This document shows, one piece after another, positions 14,473-20,835 of a DNA stretch of 23,226 bases. Position numbers and translations under genes: made by a program. The notes under the pieces are model-generated. The model had not been told where the DNA came from. It made no database searches and worked only from the letters and a program-made list of their open reading frames with translations. The first letter of the stretch is position 1, and every line of letters begins with the position of its first letter. The DNA lies in assembly GCA_023460035.1 (NCBI GenBank), contig JAEWRN010000011.1:1-23226 (forward strand), in the 5' to 3' direction. Source of the stretch: Bacillota bacterium (lineage in GTDB: Bacteria; Bacillota; Clostridia; Oscillospirales; Ruminococcaceae).

Positions 14473-14510
14473 AAAAATGCGCCTTGCCGCAAACGGCAAA
14501 GCGCATTTTT
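14473..14510. terminator. Terminator after rubredoxin gene
   Basis: AAAAATGCGC (14473-14482) pairs with GCGCATTTTT (14501-14510), and TTGCCG pairs with CGGCAA around a CAAA loop, with one mismatch between the two stems. A-runs and T-runs flank both sides. It lies 13 bp past the rubredoxin stop codon. Confidence 0.85.
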
Positions 14511-14522
14511 AAATGACATCAA

Positions 14523-14681
14523 TTACTCAAGCTCAAACAGGTCTTTGCCTGCGCCACATTCGGGGCAAGCAAAATCTTCGGGTACATCCTCCCATTTCGT
14601 GCCGGGTGCAACACCCTGCTCGGGGCAGCCTTCTGCTTCGTCGTAAATATAGCCACAAACCGTACATACATACTTTTTCAT
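14523..14681 (-). CDS. Rubredoxin
   Basis: A 52-residue cytoplasmic electron carrier with a single iron bound by four cysteines. The sequence starts MKKYVCTVCGYIYDEAEG and ends DFACPECGAGKDLFELE, giving the two CxxCG knuckles (Cys6/Cys9 and Cys39/Cys42) at standard spacing. Conserved aromatic and acidic residues (Tyr11, Tyr13, Trp30 and the DVPEDF segment) match classical rubredoxins. It has its own promoter (14721-14748) and terminator. It is likely an electron donor to rubrerythrin, encoded nearby, in peroxide detoxification. Confidence 0.97.
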   Translation of the reverse strand: MKKYVCTVCGYIYDEAEGCPEQGVAPGTKWEDVPEDFACPECGAGKDLFELE

Positions 14682-14720
14682 TCAATCAGCCCTTTCAAAA
14701 TAAGATTGGAACCTGTTTTC

Positions 14721-14748
14721 ATTTTACTCGATTTGGGGTATATGTCAA
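14721..14748 (-). promoter_or_regulatory. Promoter of rubredoxin gene
   Basis: A consensus -35 TTGACA (14748-14743) and a -10 TAAAAT (14726-14721) are separated by 16 bp, 40 bp before the ATG. No terminator was seen between the histidine kinase stop and this promoter, so some read-through from the kinase operon is possible. Confidence 0.7.
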
Positions 14749-14779
14749 TCACTATTGAAAAAATATCTCAAAAGCATTT

Positions 14780-16156
14780 TTATTCTTCCGCGCTTTGCAT
14801 CGCGGGGGCACCCTGCGGCAGCGTCAGCACAAATTCGCTGCCCTGCCCCAGTGTGGAATAGGCTTTTACACTGCCGCCAAGCTGCTGCATGTTTTCGCGC
14901 ACAACATAAAGGCCCAGCCCGTCGCCCTGCACTGCCTGCGCACCCTGCCCGCGGTAATAAGCGTCAAACAGGTGCGCAAGGTCTTCGGGCGCAATGCCCG
15001 GCCCTGTGTCACGCACCCCTATGGTAACGGCCTGCCCGCTTTGCCGGCAGGCCAGCACGACGCTGCCCCCGGTGCCGGTATATTTGTAAGCGTTGTTCAA
15101 CAGGTTATAAACGCATTGGCTCAGCTTGTAACGGTCGGTATTCCATTTGCCCTGCATTTCTGACCGCAGCGAAAGTGATACGCCCTTTTGGTCAAACTGC
15201 ACTTTCAGCCCCTGCACAATCTGCCGCAGCAGGGCGGCAAGGTCAACCTGCTCAATGGTGGGGGCAGCAGTTTGCCGTGTGGCGTCCAGCAGGGTGCTGA
15301 TGTTGGAAATACTCGCTTCGATACTGGTGATCTGTTCACGACAGATGGCAATTTCCTGTTCATCCATCGAAAGCACACCGTCGGCCACCCCTTCAAGGTG
15401 GGTCTGTAAAATGGTCAGCGGGGTGCGCGTTTGGTGTACCAGCTCGTCCAGCGCCCGTTTGCGCCCTGTCTGCCTGATATTCAGCCTGCTGCGCAGCTCT
15501 TGCAGGCTTGCCTGTAAAATGCGGATCTCACGCACTTTAGACGGGCGGTAGCTGCCGCCCTCCCCCATATCCACCGCAAGCGCCTGCGCGGCAGTCTTTC
15601 TTAAATCACGGCTGAAACGGCGGCTGACCAAAAGCCCAATCAATACCACAATTACCAGCACAATGGCAAACGACAGCGCCGCACTGCGCAGCAGCGAGCC
15701 CAAAAACAGCATTGGCCCCAGTGACCGGCTAAGCGTGGTATACCGCGTAATATGCAAAAAGCCAATCGTCGTTTGCCCGTCTGTCAGCGTGATGTTGTCC
15801 ACTTCCTCGGCATTCTGGCGCATCATATTGCCCATCATCCCGGACATCATGCCGTTGCCGGCCTTTGTACCCGCCTGCCCCAGCAGGCTGCCGCCTGCAT
15901 CGTATAGCTTGATATTGATGATGGGGTCATCCAGGTGGGATTCAAGCTGCATCGAAACCTGTGCCGCCGTCAGCCCGCCGTCCAGCAGAGCCTTTTTAGA
16001 AAGCTGTTCCAGCTGGTCCACATGCTCTTGATACGACTCACTGCTGTAACTTAAAAAATAGCGGTTCATCATGGTGCCAAACAGCAAAGAGTTGATGCAC
16101 ACGGCAAGAATTGCGGTTGCCGTCAACACAAGCAGCCACTGCCGGCGAATTGTCAT
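14780..16156 (-). CDS. Sensor histidine kinase with Met-rich extracellular loop
   Basis: A membrane-bound kinase of 458 residues. Membrane segments are at about 7-28 and 148-178 and flank an extracellular domain of roughly 115 residues. That domain contains GNGMMSGMMGNMMRQ: Met pairs at 103-104, 107-108 and 111-112. Cytoplasmic motifs: H-box HQTRTPLT with phospho-acceptor His241, N-box NLLNNAYKY (351-359), G1 DTGPGI (383-388) and G2 GDGLGLY (411-417). A coiled linker (about 180-235) replaces an obvious HAMP domain. The start ATG overlaps the response-regulator stop by 4 bp, with GGAGGAG seven bases upstream. It phosphorylates the regulator encoded before it. The methionine pattern suggests soft-metal (Cu+/Ag+) or redox sensing, which is inference. 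Confidence 0.92.
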   Translation of the reverse strand: MTIRRQWLLVLTATAILAVCINSLLFGTMMNRYFLSYSSESYQEHVDQLEQLSKKALLDGGLTAAQVSMQLESHLDDPIINIKLYDAGGSLLGQAGTKAGNGMMSGMMGNMMRQNAEEVDNITLTDGQTTIGFLHITRYTTLSRSLGPMLFLGSLLRSAALSFAIVLVIVVLIGLLVSRRFSRDLRKTAAQALAVDMGEGGSYRPSKVREIRILQASLQELRSRLNIRQTGRKRALDELVHQTRTPLTILQTHLEGVADGVLSMDEQEIAICREQITSIEASISNISTLLDATRQTAAPTIEQVDLAALLRQIVQGLKVQFDQKGVSLSLRSEMQGKWNTDRYKLSQCVYNLLNNAYKYTGTGGSVVLACRQSGQAVTIGVRDTGPGIAPEDLAHLFDAYYRGQGAQAVQGDGLGLYVVRENMQQLGGSVKAYSTLGQGSEFVLTLPQGAPAMQSAEE

Positions 16157-16839
16157 GTCGCATCTCCTCCAAACACGTACCCTATGCCATACTTTGTGCG
16201 CAGCACTGTTGGGTTTTTAGGGTCGTTTTCTATTTTTTGGCGCAGCCGCTTAATGGTGCTGTCCACACTGCGGTCATACCCCTCGTACTCGTACCCATAG
16301 GCAAGCTCGATCAGCTGTTCGCGCGTAAGCACCTGCCCTGGGTAGCGAAAAAAGGCTTGCAGCAGCGCAAACTCCGCACCCGTAATGGGGATGTTTTCGC
16401 CCCTGCGAAACAGCTTCATACTTTTGGTTTGCAGCGTAAGCTCGCCAACCTGGTAAGTCAGCTCCTGCGTGTCATGGTATACCCGCTTACAAAGCGCATC
16501 CACCCTTTTGACCAGCTCTTTAACGCTAAAGGGCTTCACAACATAGTCGTCAGCGCCTATGTCGAAGCCCTTCAAGCGGTCGACCTCCTGCACCTTTGCC
16601 GTAAGCATAATGACAGGAACGTCGGATATTTTTCTAATTTCGCGCAACACATCAAAGCCGTCGATGCCGGGCATCATAACGTCAAGCACCAGCAGGTGGA
16701 TGTCATTGCGGTTAAACAGGTCAAGGGCGGCCAGCCCATCTGGTGCGCAAATGGTTTCGTACCCGGCATTTTGCAGATACTTTGCCACGACACTGCTGAT
16801 TTCTGCCTGGTCTTCTACGATTAACACGGTATAAGGCAT
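16153..16839 (-). CDS. OmpR/PhoB-family response regulator
   Basis: A two-component regulator of 228 residues. The receiver domain (1-120) has the acidic pocket in LIVEDQ, phospho-acceptor Asp53 in LVLDVMMPGIDGFD, Thr80 and Lys102 in VVKPF. The C-terminal winged-helix DNA-binding domain (about 130-225) includes REQLIELAYGYEYEGYDRSV and KRLRQKIENDP. The start is ATG 16839, with AGGGTG six bases upstream; the GTG at 16848 lies inside that ribosome site. The 4-bp overlap with the kinase gene shows a cognate pair. Such regulators bind direct repeats of about 11-bp period, and one is found at 17428-17445 before the first gene of this operon, which suggests autoregulation. Confidence 0.95.
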   Translation of the reverse strand: MPYTVLIVEDQAEISSVVAKYLQNAGYETICAPDGLAALDLFNRNDIHLLVLDVMMPGIDGFDVLREIRKISDVPVIMLTAKVQEVDRLKGFDIGADDYVVKPFSVKELVKRVDALCKRVYHDTQELTYQVGELTLQTKSMKLFRRGENIPITGAEFALLQAFFRYPGQVLTREQLIELAYGYEYEGYDRSVDSTIKRLRQKIENDPKNPTVLRTKYGIGYVFGGDAT

Positions 16840-16897
16840 TGTTATCACCCTGTTTCATTATACCGTTTTATGCCGCAGCACTCAACATGGTAAAAGC

Positions 16898-17182
16898 TTA
16901 CTTTTGCTGTAGAACCTTTTTCATTTTTTCGTACTCTTCTGCCGTAATTTCACCCTTGGCAAACCGCTCGCTGAGCAGTGACAGGCTGGGGTCCTCTTTC
17001 GCGGCCACTGCGGTGCGGCGCGAACGCTTTACAATGGCAATCACCGCCACTACCAATAGCGCCAGTACCAATAGCCCGGCGGCCATCATCAAAAAGCCAC
17101 CGCCTCCATACATCATGCTGCCCGGCGCGCCCCAACGCGAAAAGCAGCTGCCCAAATAACCGAACCCTCTGTAATACATCAT
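16898..17182 (-). CDS. SHOCT-domain small membrane protein (second of two)
   Basis: A 94-residue protein. A short N-terminal part rich in Gly, Met and aromatics (MMYYRGFGYLGSCFSRWG, then SMMYGGGGFLMM) precedes one membrane helix (about 31-50), a basic stretch KRSRR, and a C-terminal SHOCT domain ending LSERFAKGEITAEEYEKMKK. SHOCT domains are short oligomerisation modules found at protein ends; their precise role is not established. GGAGGG lies seven bases before the first of two tandem ATGs. It sits 16 bp after the other SHOCT gene and 58 bp before the response-regulator start, so it is probably in the same operon and may work with the kinase at the membrane. Confidence 0.85.
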   Translation of the reverse strand: MMYYRGFGYLGSCFSRWGAPGSMMYGGGGFLMMAAGLLVLALLVVAVIAIVKRSRRTAVAAKEDPSLSLLSERFAKGEITAEEYEKMKKVLQQK

Positions 17183-17198
17183 AGAAATACCCTCCGTT

Positions 17199-17381
17199 TT
17201 ATTTGTTTTTCAGCACACGCAACATGTTTAAATAGGTTTCCTCATCAATTTCCCCGCTTGCAAACCTTTTTTTCAGTACCGCCTGCGCCGCAGCAGTGCC
17301 TTCAAAATCAAAGGGCTGCTGGCCGCGCCTCGTATAAAAGTATGCAACCAGGGCAACGATTACAATGACCAAAACCAACAC
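17199..17381 (-). CDS. SHOCT-domain small membrane protein (first of two)
   Basis: A 60-residue protein: one N-terminal membrane helix (VLVLVIVIVALVAYFYTRRG) and a C-terminal SHOCT domain (LKKRFASGEIDEETYLNMLR). The start is taken as GTG 17381, because a strong AAGGAGGT lies seven bases upstream. The frame stays open to 17474, but that longer version has a charged N-terminus, no ribosome site, and runs through the putative regulatory repeat at 17428-17445. The domain layout (helix then SHOCT) matches its neighbour, so the pair may form a hetero-oligomer in the membrane. It is the first gene of the SHOCT-SHOCT-regulator-kinase operon. Confidence 0.8.
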   Translation of the reverse strand: MLVLVIVIVALVAYFYTRRGQQPFDFEGTAAAQAVLKKRFASGEIDEETYLNMLRVLKNK

Positions 17382-17427
17382 GGCTGTCACCTCCTTTTTT
17401 GTTTGTGCCTTTATTATTGCCCCGAAA

Positions 17428-17445
17428 TATGGCACAATTATGGCA
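17428..17445. promoter_or_regulatory. Direct repeat, candidate response-regulator box
   Basis: TATGGCA occurs at 17428-17434 and again at 17439-17445, exactly 11 bp apart (minus strand TGCCATA-N4-TGCCATA). This is the spacing expected for a PhoB/OmpR-type dimer bound head to tail. It is 47 bp upstream of the first SHOCT start codon. A firm -35/-10 pair could not be chosen here. Confidence 0.5.
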
Positions 17446-17650
17446 GTTTTTTCTTTTTCATAGTTTTTTACCATGATATAAAAATGTTTTCAACGCGGCG
17501 CCGTGCACCCGGCCCCTGCCGTGCAGAAGGTTGGGCTGCTGGCGTTGTTTGGCCTTGTTTTGCAAAACCAACGAAACCTTGCCCAAAGGCCGCCCTCTCT
17601 TTTACCGCATAGGCCGACAGAGGCTCAACCGCCGGTTTTTCACAAATAAT

Positions 17651-17687
17651 AAAAGAGGTGCCCGGCATTTGCCGGTGCACCTCTTTT
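17651..17687. terminator. Terminator after DUF1622 gene
   Basis: AAAAGAGGTGC-CCGGCA, loop TTT, then GCCGG-TGCACCTCTTTT form a long near-perfect stem with A and T runs at the ends. It ends the sigma factor / DUF4367 / DUF1622 operon on the minus strand and could work in both directions. Confidence 0.88.
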
Positions 17688-17714
17688 ACTTGTGCTTTAA
17701 AAATCAGCAGTCGC

Positions 17715-18128
17715 TTAGTCAAACATACTATGTTTGCGCTGCTCTTGCTCCTGTTGCTTTTCTTCTTCCCTTATCGCACATTTCATATCCAATATTTCAG
17801 TCTCTTCTCTACCCTGCTTTACCTCTACATGAATCATAAAGCTTAAAAGGGCACGCAACAAAATAATGGCCCCCAAAACAAGCAGTTCTTCAAGGCTTCT
17901 CACCTGCACTGTTTTTAAAATTTCTGCCGCCATTTTAAACTCAAGGCCCATTGCAAGCCCGTTAGCCAGTTCAAATTTAATCGGGTACTTTTTGCCCCCA
18001 ATGTGAAACAGCGTTACAAAGTAATGCCAAAATGCGCGCAGCACCGACACCGTCACTACAAAAATGCCAATCAGCTCCGCCACCGCAATAATGGGCGGCA
18101 ATGTAATTTCAATCAGTCTTTCCAGCAT
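17715..18128 (-). CDS. DUF1622 family membrane protein
   Basis: A 137-residue membrane protein matching the DUF1622 family in length and pattern: a first helix (about 9-35, IIAVAELIGIFVVTVSVLRAF), a polar loop with KFELANGLAMGLEFKMAAEI that is typical of the family, and a second and third hydrophobic region (about 75-105). A charged Glu/Gln/Arg-rich C-terminus follows (from about 107). No enzymatic motif is visible. AGAGG lies seven bases before the ATG. It is the third gene of an operon that starts with an ECF sigma factor, so it may be an effector or part of an envelope-stress response, but its function is unknown. Confidence 0.85.
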   Translation of the reverse strand: MLERLIEITLPPIIAVAELIGIFVVTVSVLRAFWHYFVTLFHIGGKKYPIKFELANGLAMGLEFKMAAEILKTVQVRSLEELLVLGAIILLRALLSFMIHVEVKQGREETEILDMKCAIREEEKQQEQEQRKHSMFD

Positions 18129-18181
18129 AAAAGGTCCTCTTTCTCGGCGGAAGGCCGGTTGTTCTATTTTTCGGGGGTATT

Positions 18182-19012
18182 TTATTGTGGGTCATCTTGT
18201 ACCACAAGGCTGTTTGCCATCTGCACGGCATCTTCCTCTGAAATAGGGCCAAACAGCTGGAAAGAACGGTCGCCATTGTCCCACAAAAGCAATACCTGTC
18301 CGTTTTTAATTGACATATACGCAGGGCTACCGTTAATTGTCAGCTCTTTATAAACCGCGCCTTCGGTGTCAAATTGCGTTGTGCCTTCGACACTGCGCAT
18401 TTCCATATACATGATCTGCGGGCCGCTATAACGAAGCTGTTCCTCCTCTGGGATGTTGTCCTGCGAGCCCCATTTTTCAACCAATGCATCCAGCTGCTTT
18501 TGGTAGGCTGCATAGGCATCCTGGTCCACATACTGCAGCACGTAAAAGTAATCGCCCTCGTCCTGCGTGTCCTGCAAGACATAACCGGTAGGCAAATAAT
18601 CCGGCACATAGTGGTAATTGCCGGTGGAGAACGACTTGCCTGCCGCCGCCTCATCGCAGGCTGCCACCCGCAACTCGGTATACTCTTGATGATGCGAAAT
18701 AAAATAATTATAAAGCTGGGTGCGCACACCGTCTACTGAAAGCGCTGCCGTAAGTACCACAAGTACCGCAGCGGCAGTTGCCATGGTGCGTTTGGCGGCT
18801 TTGCTCCAAACCACAAGCTTACCGTATTTTTTTGTTTTGCGCGCAATTGCCTCTATGCGCTGTGTAAAACGGGCAGAGTAAGCGGGCTCGGGGGAATCCT
18901 CGTAAGCGGCCTTTGCCTCCTCGGCCTGCTGCTGCGCAAGCTGCTGCGCCGCGGCGGACAGCAAGTCTTCTATTTCCCGGTTTTCGTTATCATTCCGCTT
19001 GGCCAAAGTCAT
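18182..19012 (-). CDS. DUF4367 domain membrane protein, probable anti-sigma factor
   Basis: A 276-residue protein with a cytoplasmic N-terminal region of about 75 residues (Ala/Gln-rich helix at 18-37), one membrane helix (about 76-94), and an extracellular C-terminal part. The C-terminal part contains YHYVPDYLPTGYVLQDTQ and an ending around DNGDRSFQLFGPISEEDAVQ, the pattern of DUF4367 domains. The gene overlaps the sigma-factor gene by 23 bp, the usual arrangement for a membrane anti-sigma factor that holds its sigma until an external signal arrives. The N-terminus shows no zinc-binding HxxxCxxC motif, so it would not be of the ZAS type. The start is uncertain: GGGGGG is almost adjacent to ATG 19012, and a TTG two codons later (19006) would have better spacing. 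Confidence 0.8.
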   Translation of the reverse strand: MTLAKRNDNENREIEDLLSAAAQQLAQQQAEEAKAAYEDSPEPAYSARFTQRIEAIARKTKKYGKLVVWSKAAKRTMATAAAVLVVLTAALSVDGVRTQLYNYFISHHQEYTELRVAACDEAAAGKSFSTGNYHYVPDYLPTGYVLQDTQDEGDYFYVLQYVDQDAYAAYQKQLDALVEKWGSQDNIPEEEQLRYSGPQIMYMEMRSVEGTTQFDTEGAVYKELTINGSPAYMSIKNGQVLLLWDNGDRSFQLFGPISEEDAVQMANSLVVQDDPQ

Positions 19013-19553
19013 CCCCCCCTTTCGCTCGCAAAATAGGGATCAGCTTCTGCTTTGCCCGGTAAATGCGCACAGAGACATTGGAAACCGTGATGCCCAGCGT
19101 TTTGGCAATTTCAGCCTCAGTGTAGCCATTGGCATACTTTAGCAGCAAGGGGGCCTGATATTCCGGTTTCAGGCGCTTCACCGCGTTTAGCAGGCGCGTA
19201 TAGCTATCCTTTTGGGCCGAGCTCTCTTCCGGCCCCGGCGCACTGTCTTCCAGCTGAAACACCGAGCTGTCGTCGTCAATATTCACTGTACGGGCACGTT
19301 TTTGCCGGCGCAAAGTAGAAATTGCTGTATTTTTTACGATAGTAACGAAGTAGTTGAATGATTTGCTACACTCGACATCGCCAATCTTATCCAGGTTGCG
19401 GGCAAGCGAAAGAAATGCGTCATGCAAAGCATCCTCTGCAAGCGCATCATCGTGCAGTATTTCGCGGGCATAATAAAACCCGACCTTGTTATATCTGAGA
19501 TACGCCTGCTCGAATTTGCTCTTTTCTTCCGGCGTATCGAAGACCATCAGCAT
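18990..19553 (-). CDS. ECF-type RNA polymerase sigma factor
   Basis: A sigma-70 family factor of about 187 residues with only regions 2 and 4. Region 2 covers FEQAYLRYNKVGFYYAREIL and DDALAEDALHDAFLSLARNL. Region 4 covers LKPEYQAPLLLKYANGYTEA and EIAKTLGITVSNVSVRIYRA, a clear helix-turn-helix. Linker residues near 100-130 are acidic. The open frame reaches 19721, but its first 56 codons cross the promoter at 19663-19692 and are unlike sigma factors, so ATG 19553 (or 19547) is preferred; AAGGGG lies 13 bases before it, rather far. It is co-transcribed with a probable anti-sigma factor and DUF1622 protein. The promoter ahead of it looks like a sigma-A type, so autoregulation by the ECF factor is not evident. 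Confidence 0.9.
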   Translation of the reverse strand: MLMVFDTPEEKSKFEQAYLRYNKVGFYYAREILHDDALAEDALHDAFLSLARNLDKIGDVECSKSFNYFVTIVKNTAISTLRRQKRARTVNIDDDSSVFQLEDSAPGPEESSAQKDSYTRLLNAVKRLKPEYQAPLLLKYANGYTEAEIAKTLGITVSNVSVRIYRAKQKLIPILRAKGGDDFGQAE

Positions 19554-19662
19554 CAATACCGCTTCGCCCCTTTTTGCACCGTTTTTTAATGCGGCAGCCG
19601 GCGCACACGGCGCCCAAATTTTACCCGCAGCCATACCTGAGCCGAATAAAATCCCAGAGTCT

Positions 19663-19692
19663 ACTATACCATAAATCGGACACAACTGGCAA
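19663..19692 (-). promoter_or_regulatory. Promoter of the ECF sigma operon
   Basis: The -35 box TTGCCA is at 19692-19687. The -10 box TATAGT is at 19668-19663 and is preceded by TGG. The spacer is 18 bp. It would give an untranslated leader of about 100 nt before ATG 19553. Confidence 0.65.
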
Positions 19693-19696
19693 CTAT

Positions 19697-19726
19697 TAAC
19701 GGTACATTGAAAAAACAGCACCGTTA
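19697..19726. promoter_or_regulatory. Inverted repeat spanning the mrp -35 box, candidate operator
   Basis: TAACGGT (19697-19703) and ACCGTTA (19720-19726) are perfect inverted arms around 16 bp that contain the -35 box of the plus-strand promoter. The left arm lies 5 bp from the -35 box of the divergent sigma promoter, so one bound protein could affect both genes. Confidence 0.45.
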
Positions 19727-19735
19727 TGCTATACT
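19707..19735 (+). promoter_or_regulatory. Promoter of the mrp-type gene
   Basis: The -35 box TTGAAA is at 19707-19712. The extended -10 box TGC-TATACT has its hexamer at 19730-19735. The spacer is 17 bp, and predicted transcription starts about 50 bp before the ATG. Confidence 0.75.
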
Positions 19736-19792
19736 TTTAATGTATCTTGCCCGCGATGGCGGGCGGCAAACAGAAAAGAGGTATTTATTTGC

Positions 19793-20629
19793 ATGAGTGA
19801 AAGCTGCACCCACAACTGTGAAACCTGTGGTGAAGCCTGCTCGTCCCGTGAGGGCGGTACCGCACCTGATTTTCACAAGGACCCCAACCCCAACAGCAAC
19901 ATTAAAAAGGTCATCGGCGTCGTCAGTGGCAAGGGCGGTGTTGGTAAAAGCATGGTCAGCAGCATGCTTGCCGTTGAAATGCAGCGGCGTGGCCATAAAA
20001 CTGCTGTACTCGACGCAGATATCACGGGGCCTTCCATCCCAAAAATGTTTGGCCTTAAAACCCGCGCTATGGGCAGTGAACTGGGGATTCTGCCGGTTGA
20101 AACCCGCACCGGGCTAAAGGTCATGTCGGTCAATCTGCTGCTGGAGCATGAAACGGACCCCGTCGTCTGGCGCGGCCCCGTAATTGCAGGCACAGTGACC
20201 CAGTTTTGGACCGATGTTATTTGGGGCGACGTCGATTTTATGTTTGTTGATATGCCCCCGGGCACCGGTGACGTGGCGTTGACCGTATTTCAGTCTTTGC
20301 CGGTTGACGGGCTGATTATTGTTGCCAGCCCGCAGGAGCTTGTCGGCATGATCGTTGAAAAAGCGGTCAAAATGGCAAATATGATGAAAATCCCCGTGCT
20401 GGGCCTTGTGGAGAACATGAGTTATTTCACCTGCCCGGACTGTGGGAAGAAAATTTCGGTTTTCGGCGAAAGCCATATTGACGAAATTGCCGCGAGTTAT
20501 CAGCTGCCGGTTTTGGGTAAGCTGCCCATTGACCCTGAACTGGCACACCAGTGCGACCTTGGCGTAATTGAATCCTTTGAAGGGGATTACCTTGCCAAAG
20601 GCGTAGAGGCAATTGAATCCTTGGCATAA
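19793..20629 (+). CDS. Mrp/NBP35-family Fe-S cluster carrier ATPase
   Basis: A 278-residue cytoplasmic P-loop ATPase of the Mrp/NBP35 (ParA/MinD-like) family that carries and transfers iron-sulphur clusters to target proteins. The deviant Walker A is GKGGVGKS (46-53). VLDADITGPSIPKMFGL follows at about 72-88, and FVDMPPGTGD (151-160) is the family hallmark. The bridging-cluster motif is CPDC (Cys214, Cys217). An extra N-terminal cysteine cluster CTHNCETCGEAC (Cys5, 9, 12, 16) resembles the ferredoxin-like N-terminal motif of NBP35-type proteins and could hold a second cluster. An AGAGG purine tract precedes the ATG. It is transcribed alone, divergent from the sigma operon, and ends in a strong terminator. 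Client proteins could include the Fe-S enzyme KorB. Confidence 0.95.
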   Translation: MSESCTHNCETCGEACSSREGGTAPDFHKDPNPNSNIKKVIGVVSGKGGVGKSMVSSMLAVEMQRRGHKTAVLDADITGPSIPKMFGLKTRAMGSELGILPVETRTGLKVMSVNLLLEHETDPVVWRGPVIAGTVTQFWTDVIWGDVDFMFVDMPPGTGDVALTVFQSLPVDGLIIVASPQELVGMIVEKAVKMANMMKIPVLGLVENMSYFTCPDCGKKISVFGESHIDEIAASYQLPVLGKLPIDPELAHQCDLGVIESFEGDYLAKGVEAIESLA

Positions 20630-20652
20630 AAAAGTATATACTTGCCTGTATT

Positions 20653-20692
20653 AAAACAGCCTTTGCGGAGACCGCCGCAAAGGCTGTTTTTT
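20653..20692 (+). terminator. Terminator of the mrp-type gene
   Basis: AAAACAGCCTTTGCGG (20653-20668) and its exact complement (20675-20690) form a perfect 16-bp stem around AGACCG, followed by a T-run. Confidence 0.93.
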
Positions 20693-20730
20693 GTCGTTGC
20701 CACAGGCCGTACCGCACCCCGACATTTTAT

Positions 20731-20779
20731 AAAAAGCCGCAGCCGGCACAGTAAAAGTACCTGCACCGGCCGCGGCTTT
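20731..20779 (-). terminator. Terminator of the chemotaxis receptor gene
   Basis: AAAGCCGC (20733-20740) pairs with GCGGCTTT (20772-20779), and GCCGG pairs with CCGGC inside it. On the minus strand a U-run follows (A-run at 20731-20735). It lies 57 bp past the stop codon of the receptor gene. Confidence 0.8.
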
Positions 20780-20835
20780 GCATGATTGGTATCCCTCTGC
20801 GCAAAGCGCGCAGTACAAAGGCGCTGCGGCCCTGT

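Larger units (their letters stand above)
17382..17714. other. Intergenic region between DUF1622 and SHOCT genes
   Basis: This 333-bp stretch has no gene I can support. It holds the upstream region of the SHOCT/two-component operon (a direct repeat at 17428-17445, T-rich sequence to about 17480) and the terminator at 17651-17687. Between them (17490-17640) is GC-rich sequence with no clear coding bias or hairpin. An 84-codon minus-strand frame (17722-17468) crosses the terminator and has no family resemblance. Confidence 0.6.

Noticed and set aside
14461..14480. GCTAAAAGGCAA shared between the rubredoxin terminator region and the minus-strand operon leader (9802-9813)
   Set aside because: A 12-base match is expected by chance somewhere in 23 kb. 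Both lie next to hairpins, but no larger repeat unit is visible.
17468..17722. Minus-strand 84-codon frame between DUF1622 and SHOCT genes
   Set aside because: It passes through the strong terminator at 17651-17687 and has no family resemblance or ribosome site.
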